This document shows, piece by piece, positions 22,951 to 33,121 of a stretch of DNA of 64,000 bases. Source of the DNA: Astrothelium macrocarpum (taxonomy: Eukaryota > Ascomycota > Dothideomycetes > Trypetheliales > Trypetheliaceae). Both the position numbers and the translations under genes were made by a program. The notes under the pieces were generated by a model that did no database searches, had not been told where the DNA came from, and was given only the letters and a program-made list of their open reading frames with translations. Where the stretch lies: the NCBI GenBank assembly GCA_021030915.1, contig JAGEMR010000003.1, positions 186,001-250,000 of the forward strand, written 5' to 3'. The first letter of the stretch is position 1. The number at the start of each line of letters is the position of its first letter.

Positions 22951-25900
22951 ATGGAAGTCGTACCTATTGCAACCCTTGGACCCTCATTACCCTCCGCAGA
23001 CACAAAGATCTTTAAAGGCGTTGTGGTCCTCGTCTGGCCTTATTCGTCAACTACGCAGCAATCTGCATTGCTTATTGCTGAACCGGACTTTCGTCTCCGT
23101 CGTCACAGAGGTCAAGTTCGCGTACAGTTCAGCGGCACAGTTGCACAAGAGGTCGCAAAGTCTGGAGTGGGAATTGGAGATGCAGTTACCGTCAGCTTGG
23201 AAGGCGCCCGATGGGTGCGGGACGAAGAGCAGCAAAGAAATACACCTGGCAGAAGTATAGACTGGGAATTGAAATATGAACAACGCTTGATTCTGCGGCT
23301 ACAAAGACAAGTAGAGCAAGTGGCAGAAATCAATGTTGACCATCCACTATTCTCGCCTCCGACCCAATCATCGACCACGCTTACGAATGGACATGTCAAC
23401 ATAGAAACATCGAGCGAAGGCGCAAAATCTCTAGGTGTCAACAATGGTATTCCCCTGACACCACGGACGTTGGCCTCCTCTGCGTTTCTAAGAGGTTTTC
23501 ATGCATCTCCCGGAGCTCTGATCAATTCACTTTTCGATCCATTTGCCGAGGAAGATGAAGCCATAGATCCCAGAGCAGCTAAAAGGCGAAAACTGTGGCA
23601 TGATATCTCCCGTTGGAGATTCGCGGATAAGCCTCCGTCTCCTACAAAGAGTATCTCGTTTAGCGATGTGGATATTGAAGACATGGAGGAAGGCATTCAG
23701 GGAGACATAGGGGAAGATATAGAGAAGAATATTGAAGAAGGAATGCGTGAGCCGACGCGAAATTTGAAGAGTGCAGTACACAATGGTCGGGATGCGAGCG
23801 TAGATGAGACTTTTACATCAACCGCAATGATAACAGATGTGCATGAGTCCGTTGCGAACCCTATCAAAGCTGGTGCTGAAGACAAACACTCTCCAATACA
23901 AGAGATCATTGAACCAGACCAACCCCTCATATCTGTACAGCTCGCTCTAGATTCGGCCAATGCATCCACAACTGCTATTCCCGCGTCGTCTGTGGAGGAT
24001 TCAAAAACGGAATTGACCGGTTCCCAAAGATCAATGCTTCCTCCTCCACTACCTATTATACCAGAGGCAAATATCCTAGCAATATCTCCCACCAATCTGG
24101 GTAATGAATCCAACAAACCCCGAACACCAAGGCTCACAGCCGTATCTTCACCAACGCTCCCATTGCCTTCACCCTTTCCGGCGGAGAATCGTACCGAATT
24201 TCCCTTTCCATCGAATGTGGATACACAAGGATTATTACCCAGCCCCGTAACAGCAGCGCATACTGACTTTGCGCGACCCAAAACGCCAGAATTAAAGGCA
24301 GTATCATCTTGGAATCTTCCACTCCCATCACCATTTCCCGTCGAAGGTCAAAGTGAAGCAAATCCATTCTTTGTGCCAGAAGCATTCCATACGACAGGTA
24401 TGCAACAGCTTGACACCCAGGCCCAGCAGCCTGGACAAAAAGGCTCTGGAGATGACGTTGCAAAAGCCCTCGTTCTACCCGCAAAAGATTTTACATGGAA
24501 GCCAGGAGCGCAAATTCAGTTCCAAACGCAAAACGAGGAGCAGAATCAATCCAGTCAACATGAATTTCCAGCGGCTACGACAACAGAGTCGCGGATGGAG
24601 TCGAATAGACCTAAGCAGCTCAGAGAAATTGCTGAAGGATCACATGGCGATACTCTGGATTTATTACCGTCTAGCCAAAGTAACTTGGACCTTCCTAGTA
24701 GTGGACAAGCTCAAGCCGACTTGGAAGTTACAATGAATGTAAATAAGGAGTCATGGAGTGAAGATGCAGACATTGAGCCATTGTCCCCAACTCCTGCTAC
24801 CAAATTCTCACCGAGAGGATTTCAATTACAAGATAGGGGTGATGGGTTGAACAGCGCAATTGAAATATCTTCAGAAGAAGACTCAGATGACATGGCAGAT
24901 GACATGGCCAAGGAGATGACAGATAAGATGGCGGACAAACGGGCAGATGCAATGTCAGACAAATGGGCAGATGAAATAGCAGATAAATGGGCAGATGAAA
25001 TGGCAGATAAGTGGGCAGATGAAGCAGCAGACAGGATGGCAGATGAAGCGGCAGACAGGATGGCAGATGAGATGGCAGATGAGATGGCAGATGAGATGGC
25101 AGATGGGATGGCAAACGAGATGGCGGACGAGATGGCAAACGAGATGGCAGACAAGATGGCAAACGAGATGGCAGACGAGATGGCAGACGAGATGGCAGAC
25201 GAGATGTTAGACGAGATGGGAGATGAGATCGAGGATGAGACAGGCTACGAAGATGTCTTAGCTGAGCGCGAAGAGTCGTCAGAGCAAGATGAGCAAGAAT
25301 ATTCAGGCCATGATTCAGCAGAAGGCAGGCTGTCACACGAAGAATCGTCCGAGCCTTCATCCAGCAGAGACCAGCAGGGCTCACTCGCGAATGAGTCCGA
25401 GCATACTGAAGACATCAGTTCAGAAGAGGATTCGGAATCTTATGAGATGATGTCGATTGATCAAGGGCAGCATCAAGCGGGTATTTTGGAAGCTATTGTC
25501 CATTCGGAATCAAGCGAATCGTCAATGAGTGCAGAGCAAATGGATTCAAATGCCACCATGGTTGAAAATGAATTGTCGCAACCACATCATGATCGACAGC
25601 CATATAACGACCCAGAAGTCATGGCACCAGCAATGCGTGCAACCTTTGATGGAAGGTTTGACAATTCGGCTCAGGATTTAGCCCAAGTGTACCCTTTTGG
25701 TCTTGATGGTAGCGCGATTTCTGGCCCACAGTTTCCACAAAGAGCGAAGGCGACAGAAGCTCCCGAGACAATTGACGAAGTCGAGCGCGAGACGCGAGAA
25801 TCCGGGAACTCTAAAGCCCCGTCTCCACCTGACCTTTCGTACATGTTTGAAGAAATGTCAGAGGATGAGTCGGCTGAGGGACGACTGTCCAATGGAGACA

Positions 25901-28242
25901 CAAAAACGTTTGGTTCATTGACAACAGAGACTTTGCCAACCGTCGAAAAGGAAGATACACACGTGCCAGTGCCGAATGAGACCATGCAAGGTCTAAGCGA
26001 ACGAATTGAGACAGAATCGGCAAATCATTTGGAAGAAGAAAATTCTACACCAATGACGACATGGCGTCCTGCAACTATTGATCTGGGCCCAGACAATGAT
26101 AGTGAAGATGCCAATCAGGATTTCAACGGGTCAGAAGATCGAAAAGAGCCATACGCTATCAACGGTGTGACAGAGGAGCAAAAATTGGTAGTAACGCAAG
26201 GCGACAAAGATGCCCACAAAATCAGCAATGAGGATCAACTCGAACCATCAGATGTAACAAATAGCACGCTTACTCGATCTCGGCGTCCACTTCAAGAAGT
26301 CAAGACGATGCAGGAAAATCAAATCGTTGATGCACAGAACCCTCAGGACCAACCCCGAACTCCTGATGCTAGTCAGCAAAGATTCTCCACTTTACAGCCT
26401 ATTCCTGAAAATGACACATTGAATCAAGCAAATACAAAGGCATTACCGCCTACTCCACAACTCACCCAGCCTAGTCAAGAGTCCACATCTGCCACGCTTT
26501 CACAGTCAACACTACATGAGTCATCCAAAAACAATGTGCAAACTCGACAATCCGCCCGACTTTCGTCAACTCCAGAGCCCAGCGGTCAATATTCTCGAAA
26601 AGTCTCTCCCTCTTCTCCGCCAAACCACAAAACACAAACACCAATCAGAGTTTCTGCTCTGCTTCCATCGACTCCAGAGCGCATCGTTCAATCTTTCCAA
26701 GAGCCCTCGCCTTCTCCACCAGATCGGAAAGAGCGCACACCAGTCAGGCGCTCTGCTCAACTTTCGTCCACTCCTGAGCCCAGTGTTCAATCCTCTCGGG
26801 AAGCCGTAATTTCTTCTCCGCCAAAGTACAAAAACCGACCGGCAACTAGGCGCTCTGCCCGCATTTCATCTACTCCAGAGCAAACGGTTCGACCTTCTGA
26901 TGCTCCTCATCCCTCGTTGCAACATGAAGGCGAAACATCAACGAGACGTTCTGCTCGTCTTCGGTCTTCGGTCACGTCTCGATCTCGATCAGCGACGCCA
27001 GAAACGCACTTGCCTTCATCAGGTTCTCCCCCGTCAGCCAAAAAGGTACCGACTCGGCGCTCGCAACGTCTTTCTTCCAGTCCGTCACAAACAATCCCCG
27101 ACGTCGCCAATGGGGCTACATCCGCTTCTGTAGCCTTGACGTCCATGACTACATCAGCAACAACACCCAATACAGCCCCCACTCGCCGCTCAGCACGCGT
27201 ACGCCAACGGCAGCTATCTCATACGAGCGAAGCCCCGGAAGCACTCTCCCCGTGGTTCGGGCGTCGCCGAACGAGCCAAGCTTCAGCCGCAGCCCCCACC
27301 CAGCTGCTCCCAAGTGCTCAGATCTCCTCCAACGGCGATCGCGTGACTTCCGCCGATGACGAAGCACCCATCTCCTCGCCTCATGCAGACGACACCACCA
27401 CCGCCACCGATCACGACGGCCCTCCGCTTCCCACCAAACCCCTCCCTCTCCCGGCCTCTCATCCCACACCCGCCCACCTCGGCATCCGCACCCCATCCGC
27501 CTACTACCACCCCCTCACCACCCTACACACCCTCCTGAATGCCTCCACCCCCCTCCACCCCTCCATCCTCGCGCTCGCCACGCGCGCATCGGCGCCGCCG
27601 CAGCGCGCCCGCTCCGGCCCGCGCGACTGGTTCACGCGCTTCCGCGTCTCGGCGCCGGGCTTCTGGCCTGCCGAGGCGCGCGTCAGCGTGTTCCGGCCGT
27701 ATCGGGAGGCGCTGCCTGCGGTGGGCGTGGGGGAGGCCGTGTTGTTGAGGGGGTTTGGCGTGGTGGCGGAGCGTGGGGATGTGAGGCTGAGGAGTGCGGA
27801 TGGGAGTGGGTGGTGTGCTTGGCGCGGGGAAGGGGAGGTGATGAGTGGCCCGGTGGTGGAGATGGGTGGCGAGGAGAGGGAGGTTGTGAGGGGGTTGGTT
27901 GGGTGGTGGGAGGGTTTGAAGGGGGAGGGGATGGAAAGGGACGACGAGGGTGAGGGTGAGGGTGAGAGGGAGAAGGGAGGAGAGAGCGGTGGGAGTGAGA
28001 CGTTGGTACATGAGCTTAGGGATGGGGTAGTTTATAGTGATTGGGTGTACAAGTCGGATAGGGACAGCAGACATGGAAAGGAAGGTAGAAATAAGGTGGG
28101 AAAGGGGGGCGAAAGTAAGGAGGAGGAAAGCGAAAATGAGGAAGAAAGCGGAAAAGAAGAGGAGAGCGAAAACGAGAACGAGGCGGACGGACCAGTGCTC
28201 CATGAGCTCAGGGATGGCTTGGTGTACAGTGATAACGTATGA
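22951..28242 (+). CDS. Large POT1/Cdc13-like telomere-binding domain protein
   Basis: Single uninterrupted exon, 1763 aa, from an ATG in ideal context (GCCACCATGG). The N-terminal domain (about 1-125) resembles an OB-fold of the telomeric POT1/Cdc13 type. A second, clearer telomere-binding OB-fold lies at about 1510-1658, opening with IRTPSAYYHPLTTL and including VFRPYREALPAVGVGEAVLL. Two copies of HELRDG followed by VYSD close the protein (about 1686 and 1750). Between lie disordered acidic and Ser/Pro regions, a tetrapeptide MAD(E/K) repeat (about 646-765) and seven RRSAR-type basic motifs (about 1199-1420). A role in chromosome-end capping on single-stranded G-rich DNA is inferred from the family. 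It is much longer than yeast Cdc13. The 3' part shows the C-to-G composition switch near 27640. Confidence 0.75.
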   Translation: MEVVPIATLGPSLPSADTKIFKGVVVLVWPYSSTTQQSALLIAEPDFRLRRHRGQVRVQFSGTVAQEVAKSGVGIGDAVTVSLEGARWVRDEEQQRNTPGRSIDWELKYEQRLILRLQRQVEQVAEINVDHPLFSPPTQSSTTLTNGHVNIETSSEGAKSLGVNNGIPLTPRTLASSAFLRGFHASPGALINSLFDPFAEEDEAIDPRAAKRRKLWHDISRWRFADKPPSPTKSISFSDVDIEDMEEGIQGDIGEDIEKNIEEGMREPTRNLKSAVHNGRDASVDETFTSTAMITDVHESVANPIKAGAEDKHSPIQEIIEPDQPLISVQLALDSANASTTAIPASSVEDSKTELTGSQRSMLPPPLPIIPEANILAISPTNLGNESNKPRTPRLTAVSSPTLPLPSPFPAENRTEFPFPSNVDTQGLLPSPVTAAHTDFARPKTPELKAVSSWNLPLPSPFPVEGQSEANPFFVPEAFHTTGMQQLDTQAQQPGQKGSGDDVAKALVLPAKDFTWKPGAQIQFQTQNEEQNQSSQHEFPAATTTESRMESNRPKQLREIAEGSHGDTLDLLPSSQSNLDLPSSGQAQADLEVTMNVNKESWSEDADIEPLSPTPATKFSPRGFQLQDRGDGLNSAIEISSEEDSDDMADDMAKEMTDKMADKRADAMSDKWADEIADKWADEMADKWADEAADRMADEAADRMADEMADEMADEMADGMANEMADEMANEMADKMANEMADEMADEMADEMLDEMGDEIEDETGYEDVLAEREESSEQDEQEYSGHDSAEGRLSHEESSEPSSSRDQQGSLANESEHTEDISSEEDSESYEMMSIDQGQHQAGILEAIVHSESSESSMSAEQMDSNATMVENELSQPHHDRQPYNDPEVMAPAMRATFDGRFDNSAQDLAQVYPFGLDGSAISGPQFPQRAKATEAPETIDEVERETRESGNSKAPSPPDLSYMFEEMSEDESAEGRLSNGDTKTFGSLTTETLPTVEKEDTHVPVPNETMQGLSERIETESANHLEEENSTPMTTWRPATIDLGPDNDSEDANQDFNGSEDRKEPYAINGVTEEQKLVVTQGDKDAHKISNEDQLEPSDVTNSTLTRSRRPLQEVKTMQENQIVDAQNPQDQPRTPDASQQRFSTLQPIPENDTLNQANTKALPPTPQLTQPSQESTSATLSQSTLHESSKNNVQTRQSARLSSTPEPSGQYSRKVSPSSPPNHKTQTPIRVSALLPSTPERIVQSFQEPSPSPPDRKERTPVRRSAQLSSTPEPSVQSSREAVISSPPKYKNRPATRRSARISSTPEQTVRPSDAPHPSLQHEGETSTRRSARLRSSVTSRSRSATPETHLPSSGSPPSAKKVPTRRSQRLSSSPSQTIPDVANGATSASVALTSMTTSATTPNTAPTRRSARVRQRQLSHTSEAPEALSPWFGRRRTSQASAAAPTQLLPSAQISSNGDRVTSADDEAPISSPHADDTTTATDHDGPPLPTKPLPLPASHPTPAHLGIRTPSAYYHPLTTLHTLLNASTPLHPSILALATRASAPPQRARSGPRDWFTRFRVSAPGFWPAEARVSVFRPYREALPAVGVGEAVLLRGFGVVAERGDVRLRSADGSGWCAWRGEGEVMSGPVVEMGGEEREVVRGLVGWWEGLKGEGMERDDEGEGEGEREKGGESGGSETLVHELRDGVVYSDWVYKSDRDSRHGKEGRNKVGKGGESKEEESENEEESGKEEESENENEADGPVLHELRDGLVYSDNV
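24886..25250 (+). repeat. 12-bp coding minisatellite (MADE/MADK tetrapeptides)
   Basis: Roughly 30 near-identical 12-bp units (GAGATGGCAGAC and variants) in frame, giving Met-Ala-Asp/Asn-Glu/Lys repeats. The 5' half has Trp, Arg or Ala variants at the Met position, and the 3' half is almost pure. The pattern suggests slippage or unequal exchange under selection for frame. Confidence 0.9.
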
Positions 28243-28491
28243 GCAGACGTGACATCTGGTCAACGGCTCCAGTTGCTTGCTAGAGAAACAGCATAGCATA
28301 ACAAAGCATCATAAGTTTTAGGCACGAAAAGCATTCACATTTATGCTCGAATTCGCATCCTCAACATCGTAATTAATGGAATAGACTCCAATTATCCCTG
28401 ACCATTTTTGCTTTCCATACTGTGACGTTCCATTCCTTGCCCTCCACTACCGCTCATGATTTCATAGTTTTATGTGCAGTGCATAGCCAAA

Positions 28492-29449
28492 TTAAGGCTT
28501 CTCATAGACCCAGTCATGTTGAGCGAGCTTCCAGCTCTGAATCTCTTCGGGCTTGAACCAGAGTGCGATTTCCTTCTTAGCGCTGTCGACACCATCGGAA
28601 CCGTGGCAGACGTTGCGGCCGACATCCTAAAATTATCTCAGTGTTAGGAGGAATCTGCATATAACCATAATGACTAGATAGGGAGGAAGATTGACATACA
28701 ATGGCATAGTCTCCACGGATAGTGCCCGGAGCAGAAGCAAGAGGATTGGTGGCGCCGAGGATGGATCGGCCAGTCTTGCACGCGTCACGCCCTTCCCAGA
28801 CCATGGCAGCGACGGGACCACTGCCCATGTCTGCAGTTTTTCCATAAAGTCAGATATTTGGAATTGTTTTGGAGTTGTGGGGTTCAATCTGCATGACAGA
28901 GCAGAGACGCACAAGTTATAAGACCCTTGAAGAAGGGCTTGTCAGAGAGATCTTCATAGTGCTTCTCTAGATGCTCCTTGGAGGGAGTCACGAGCTTGAT
29001 AGCGACAAGCTTGAAGCTATAGCAGGTATTCAGTGAAATATTCCACCAAATGGGCAGTGCCAAGTTATGAATGAACGCACCCCCGGTTCTCGAAACGTGA
29101 AATGATGGCGCCAACGAGGCCACGCTGAACAGGTCAGTTTGAGACAACGAGAGCCAATCTTGTGAATAAGGCCGGCAAGAGATTAGATGCTCTTGGAGAA
29201 ACATACCTGAACACCATCAGGCTTGACAGCAATAAAGCTGGGGAGAGATATTTAGCTTCAAGCACAAATGAAATGGTGGGGTAACGATAGGGGGCCTCAC
29301 GTTTGCTCTGAGGCAGCCATCTCTGCTTGTTTCTGTTCCTCTTGGGCGTTATGGACCTGGGTGAGAATGCCTCTGGTCTTTGGGTTGAGTTTGTCAAAAA
29401 TTGGGGGGTGGAAAGGTTTTTGATCCGAAGAATTGTTGGCGTCGGACAT
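28492..29449 (-). CDS. NDK1: Nucleoside diphosphate kinase
   Basis: Transfers the gamma phosphate between nucleoside triphosphates through a phosphohistidine. Six exons on the minus strand: 29449-29301, 29237-29207, 29124-29081, 29016-28913, 28830-28700 and 28626-28492, joined in frame through five introns of 63-82 nt. The conserved KPDGVQRGLVG and GATNPLASAPGTIRGDYA blocks and the active-site NVCHGSD are intact. From the canonical ATG at 29320 (MAASEQTFIAVKPDG) the protein is 154 aa, the family size. An in-frame ATG at 29449 would add 43 residues, giving 197 aa; which start is used is open. Convergent with the telomere gene and divergent from glucosidase II. Confidence 0.92.
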
Positions 29450-29761
29450 GCTTTTTTGGGTGGGCAGAGTGGCAGAATTGTCGGTGACCAGGCCAAAGGA
29501 TTGGGACTAATTAGATGCAGCTTAATTATGGTGGGGGAATGTCGAAACACGCCACAAGAGCCACGATGGGCGGCGCGTATTTGGCCCTTTATCTGTGGCT
29601 GACACTTTCGCTCTGTTGTTGTTTCAATCCAACACCCAATCGACCCGGACCTCAACCCGCAACCCTTCTGTTCCATTCCTCCGTATATTGGGAACAAGGG
29701 GCATTCTCTCTTTTGTGCTTCTCATTCTGAGCCATTTTCATCATACTAGCCATTGAATGGC
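29450..29761. promoter_or_regulatory. Divergent promoter region, NDK1 and glucosidase II
   Basis: 312 bp between opposing starts. No specific site recognised. Confidence 0.4.
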
Positions 29762-32700
29762 ATGACCATGCGTTCCCGCCGTGGCTCGTTCAACTGGACA
29801 GCTGTCTTCCTCCTTATAAGTTGTCTGTGCACATTCTTTACTCCAGCTGGTAAGGCAATATCCCGCCACTAAATAAAAATTTCCCACGCTGATTACGAGT
29901 GGTAAAGTGTCGGTTAAGAAGCAGGATTTCAAGACTTGTGCTCAGTCTGGTTTCTGTAAACGTAACCGCGCCTATGCAGATACGGTAACCGCCCAATCCT
30001 CTGCCTGGTCCTCACCTTATGTTCTCGATGCCTCCTCAATTAATTTCAAAGCTGGTCAATTGACTGGCACTGTTCTCAAAACTTTGCCCAAAACCGGCGA
30101 AAATATCCGTCTACCCCTGACTATAAACTTCCTCGAGTCTGGTCTGGCTCGTGTAATTCTTGATGAGGAGAAGCGGCAGAAAGGAGAGATAGAACTAAGA
30201 CATGGCAGCAAAGCTCGCAAGGAGCGATACAATGAAGCTCAAAAGTGGGCATTTGTTGGAGGCTTGGAGCTTAGCAAGGGTGCTGCTGTAAGCAAGGACT
30301 CGCCACAAGGGACTACAAAAATCGTATACGGCCCAGCAAGTAGCTATGAAGCCATCATTCAACACAGGCCATTCGCCATAGACTTTAAACGTGACGGAGA
30401 GACTCATGTCCAGTTCAATGATCGTGGATTCCTTAATATTGAGCACTGGCGGCCAAAGGTTGAAAAGGAGCCACCCAAAGAAGGCGAAGAAAACAAGACA
30501 GAAGAGGAACAGAAGGTTATCGATCCAGCTGAAGATGAAAGCACTTGGTGGGAAGAGACATTTGGAGGAAACACTGACTCAAAGCCCAAAGGCCCCGAGA
30601 GTGTTGCACTGGATGTCACATTTCCTGGCTATGAGCACGTCTATGGTATCCCTGAACACACCGGGCCCCTATCATTAAAGCAAACACGTGGTGGTGATGG
30701 CAATCATGATGATCCATACAGACTATACAACTCTGACGTATTTGAGTACGAAATGGACAGTCCAATGACGCTATATGGAGCTATTCCATTCATGCAAGCC
30801 CATCGAGCAGGTTCCACTGTTGGTGTACTATGGCTTAACGCTGCTGAGACTTGGATTGACATAATCAAATCAAAAACTACGGCTAATCTTTTAAGTCTCG
30901 GCATCACGGGATCAACAACTACACAAACACATTGGTTTTCCGAAGCTGGTATACTTGATGCATTTGTCTTTCTTGGACCGACCCCTCAGGCAATCGCCAA
31001 GACCTATGCTGATCTTACTGGCTATGCTCAACTACCTCAACAATTTGCAATCGGTTACCACCAGTGTCGCTGGAATTATGTCACCGATGAAGATGTCAAA
31101 GACGTTGACCGTAAATTTGATAAGCACAATATCCCTTACGACGTCATCTGGCTTGACCTCGAATACACCGAAGAGAAGAAATACTTTACATGGGACCCGC
31201 TAACCTTCCCTGATCCCATTGGAATGCAAAAGCAGCTCGATGATCATGAACGCAAACTCGTCGCCATCATCGACCCGCACATCAAGAACACAGCCAACTA
31301 CTGGGTCAAAGACGAACTCATCTCCAAAGACCTCGCCATCAAGAACAAAGATGGCAACGTCTGGGATGGCTGGTGCTGGCCCGGCTCCTCCCACTGGATC
31401 GACTGCTTCAACCCGGCCGCAATCGAATGGTGGAAATCGCTCTTCACCTACGACCGCTTCAAAGGCTCCGCCAAAAACCTCTTCATCTGGAACGACATGA
31501 ACGAGCCCTCCGTCTTCAACGGCCCCGAAACCACCTCCCCCAAAGACAACATCCACCACGGCAACTGGGAGCACCGCGACCTGCACAACCTCAACGGCCT
31601 CACCTTCGTCAACGCCACCTACCACGCCATCCTCCAACGCTCCAAATCCACCCCCCCAACGCGCCCCTTCATCCTCACGCGCTCCTTCTACGCCGGCTCG
31701 CAGCGCATGGGCGCCATGTGGACAGGCGACAACCAAGCGCAATGGTCGCACCTCGCGGCCTCCCTCCCGATGATCCTCAACAACAACATCGCGGGCTTCC
31801 CGTTCGCCGGCGCGGACGTCGGCGGCTTCTTCGGCAACCCGGCGCGCGACCTGCTGGTGCGCTGGTACCAAGCGGGCGCGTTCTACCCGTTCTTCCGCGC
31901 GCACGCCCACATCGACACGCGCCGCCGCGAGCCGTACCTCGCGGCCCCGGAGCACCGCCGCATCATCACGCAGGCGATTCGCACGCGCTACGCGCTGCTC
32001 CCTGCGTGGTACACTGCGTTCCGCGAGGCGCATGTCAGCGGGGCGCCGATTGCGCGGCCGAATTGGTGGGTGCACCCGCAGGATGAGAGGGGGTTTGCCG
32101 TGGATGCGCAATTTTATGTGGGCGGGACGGGGCTGTTGGTGGCGCCGGTGACGGAGGAGGGGGCGGAGAAGGTGGATGTGTATTTGGCGGATGAGAGGGA
32201 GTATTATGATTATTGGGATTATGGGGTTATCAAGGGGCGCGGGGTGCATAGTTTGGAGGCGCCGTTGGAGAAGATTCCGTTGTTGATGCGGGCGGGTCAT
32301 GTTTTCCCGAGGAGAGATCGGCCGCGGAGAAGTAGTGGGCTGATGCGGTTTGATCCGTTGACTCTGGTGGTGGTGCTTGGGGCAGAGGGGACTGGAGCGG
32401 AGGGTGAGGTGTATTTGGATGACGGAGAGAGCTTCGATTATCAGCAGGGCGCTTACATCCACCGGAAGTTTGTGTTTGACGGCGCGACCCAGCTGCTTAG
32501 GTCAGAGGACATTGCGGAAAAGGGGAAGTTGAGCGAAGCCTACGCGGCGAAGATGCGCGGAGTTACGGTGGAGAGAGTGATCATTGTCGGTGCACCAAAG
32601 GCATGGGCGGCCAGGGACACCGTTGGAGTGCAAGAGGAGGGAGCAAAGACGAGTGGGGCGGCGAGGGTGGTGGACTTTACTTTTCATGAGGCAAAGAACG

Positions 32701-32798
32701 GCAAGGCGGCGTGGGCGGTCGTGCGTGATCCAGGTGTGGAGATTGGAAGTGGGTGGAAGATTGATTTCTCAATTGTTGGAGAGAAGAAGGAATTGTAA
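29762..32798 (+). CDS. ROT2: Glucosidase II alpha subunit (GH31)
   Basis: ER enzyme that trims the two inner alpha-1,3-linked glucoses of N-glycans. Two exons, 29762-29849 and 29908-32798 (992 aa); a 58-nt intron lies just after the signal peptide. The signal peptide has basic RSRR then a hydrophobic stretch at about 13-29. The mature N-terminus has the family block DFKTCAQSGFCKRNR. The GH31 catalytic residues are visible: nucleophile D559 in WNDMNEPS and acid/base D637 in TGDNQ, plus GADVGGFFGNP. Beta-sandwich domains follow. No HDEL is expected, since retention is through the beta subunit. Composition switches from C-rich (31260-31800) to G-rich (32030-32430) within the gene. Confidence 0.95.
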
Positions 32799-33121
32799 AT
32801 TAAGGTAATTTGTACTTCCTAAGATGAACTAGAAGAGATGAGGCTTCTGTGATAGATCGCATCGAATTCCAGGTCATTGTCATATTTCGACTGAGCGCAT
32901 TCTTTCACCAATTCCGGGTTGCTCGAGATCTCAGCTTTATCGCTGTTAAGAGCAAGGATTACCGAGACACTGAAACGAAATTGCCTTGTCTTTTTATCTA
33001 AGCGTCCACACGGTCTATGGCCTGCCTGGTAATTCCGCTTCTGGCTATCGGCAATGCGCTATGGATGACTCCACCAGAGTAACCTCAGATCGATAGAGAA
33101 GTTCCTAGATCCGGACACGCG
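32799..33121. other. Intergenic, nothing recognised
   Basis: Convergent 3' ends only. Confidence 0.4.

Noticed and set aside
24797..25384. A 195-codon open frame on the minus strand across the MAD repeat
   Set aside because: It is the complement of the 12-bp minisatellite. Absence of stops follows from the repeat, and its Leu-Pro-Ser periodicity has no independent support.
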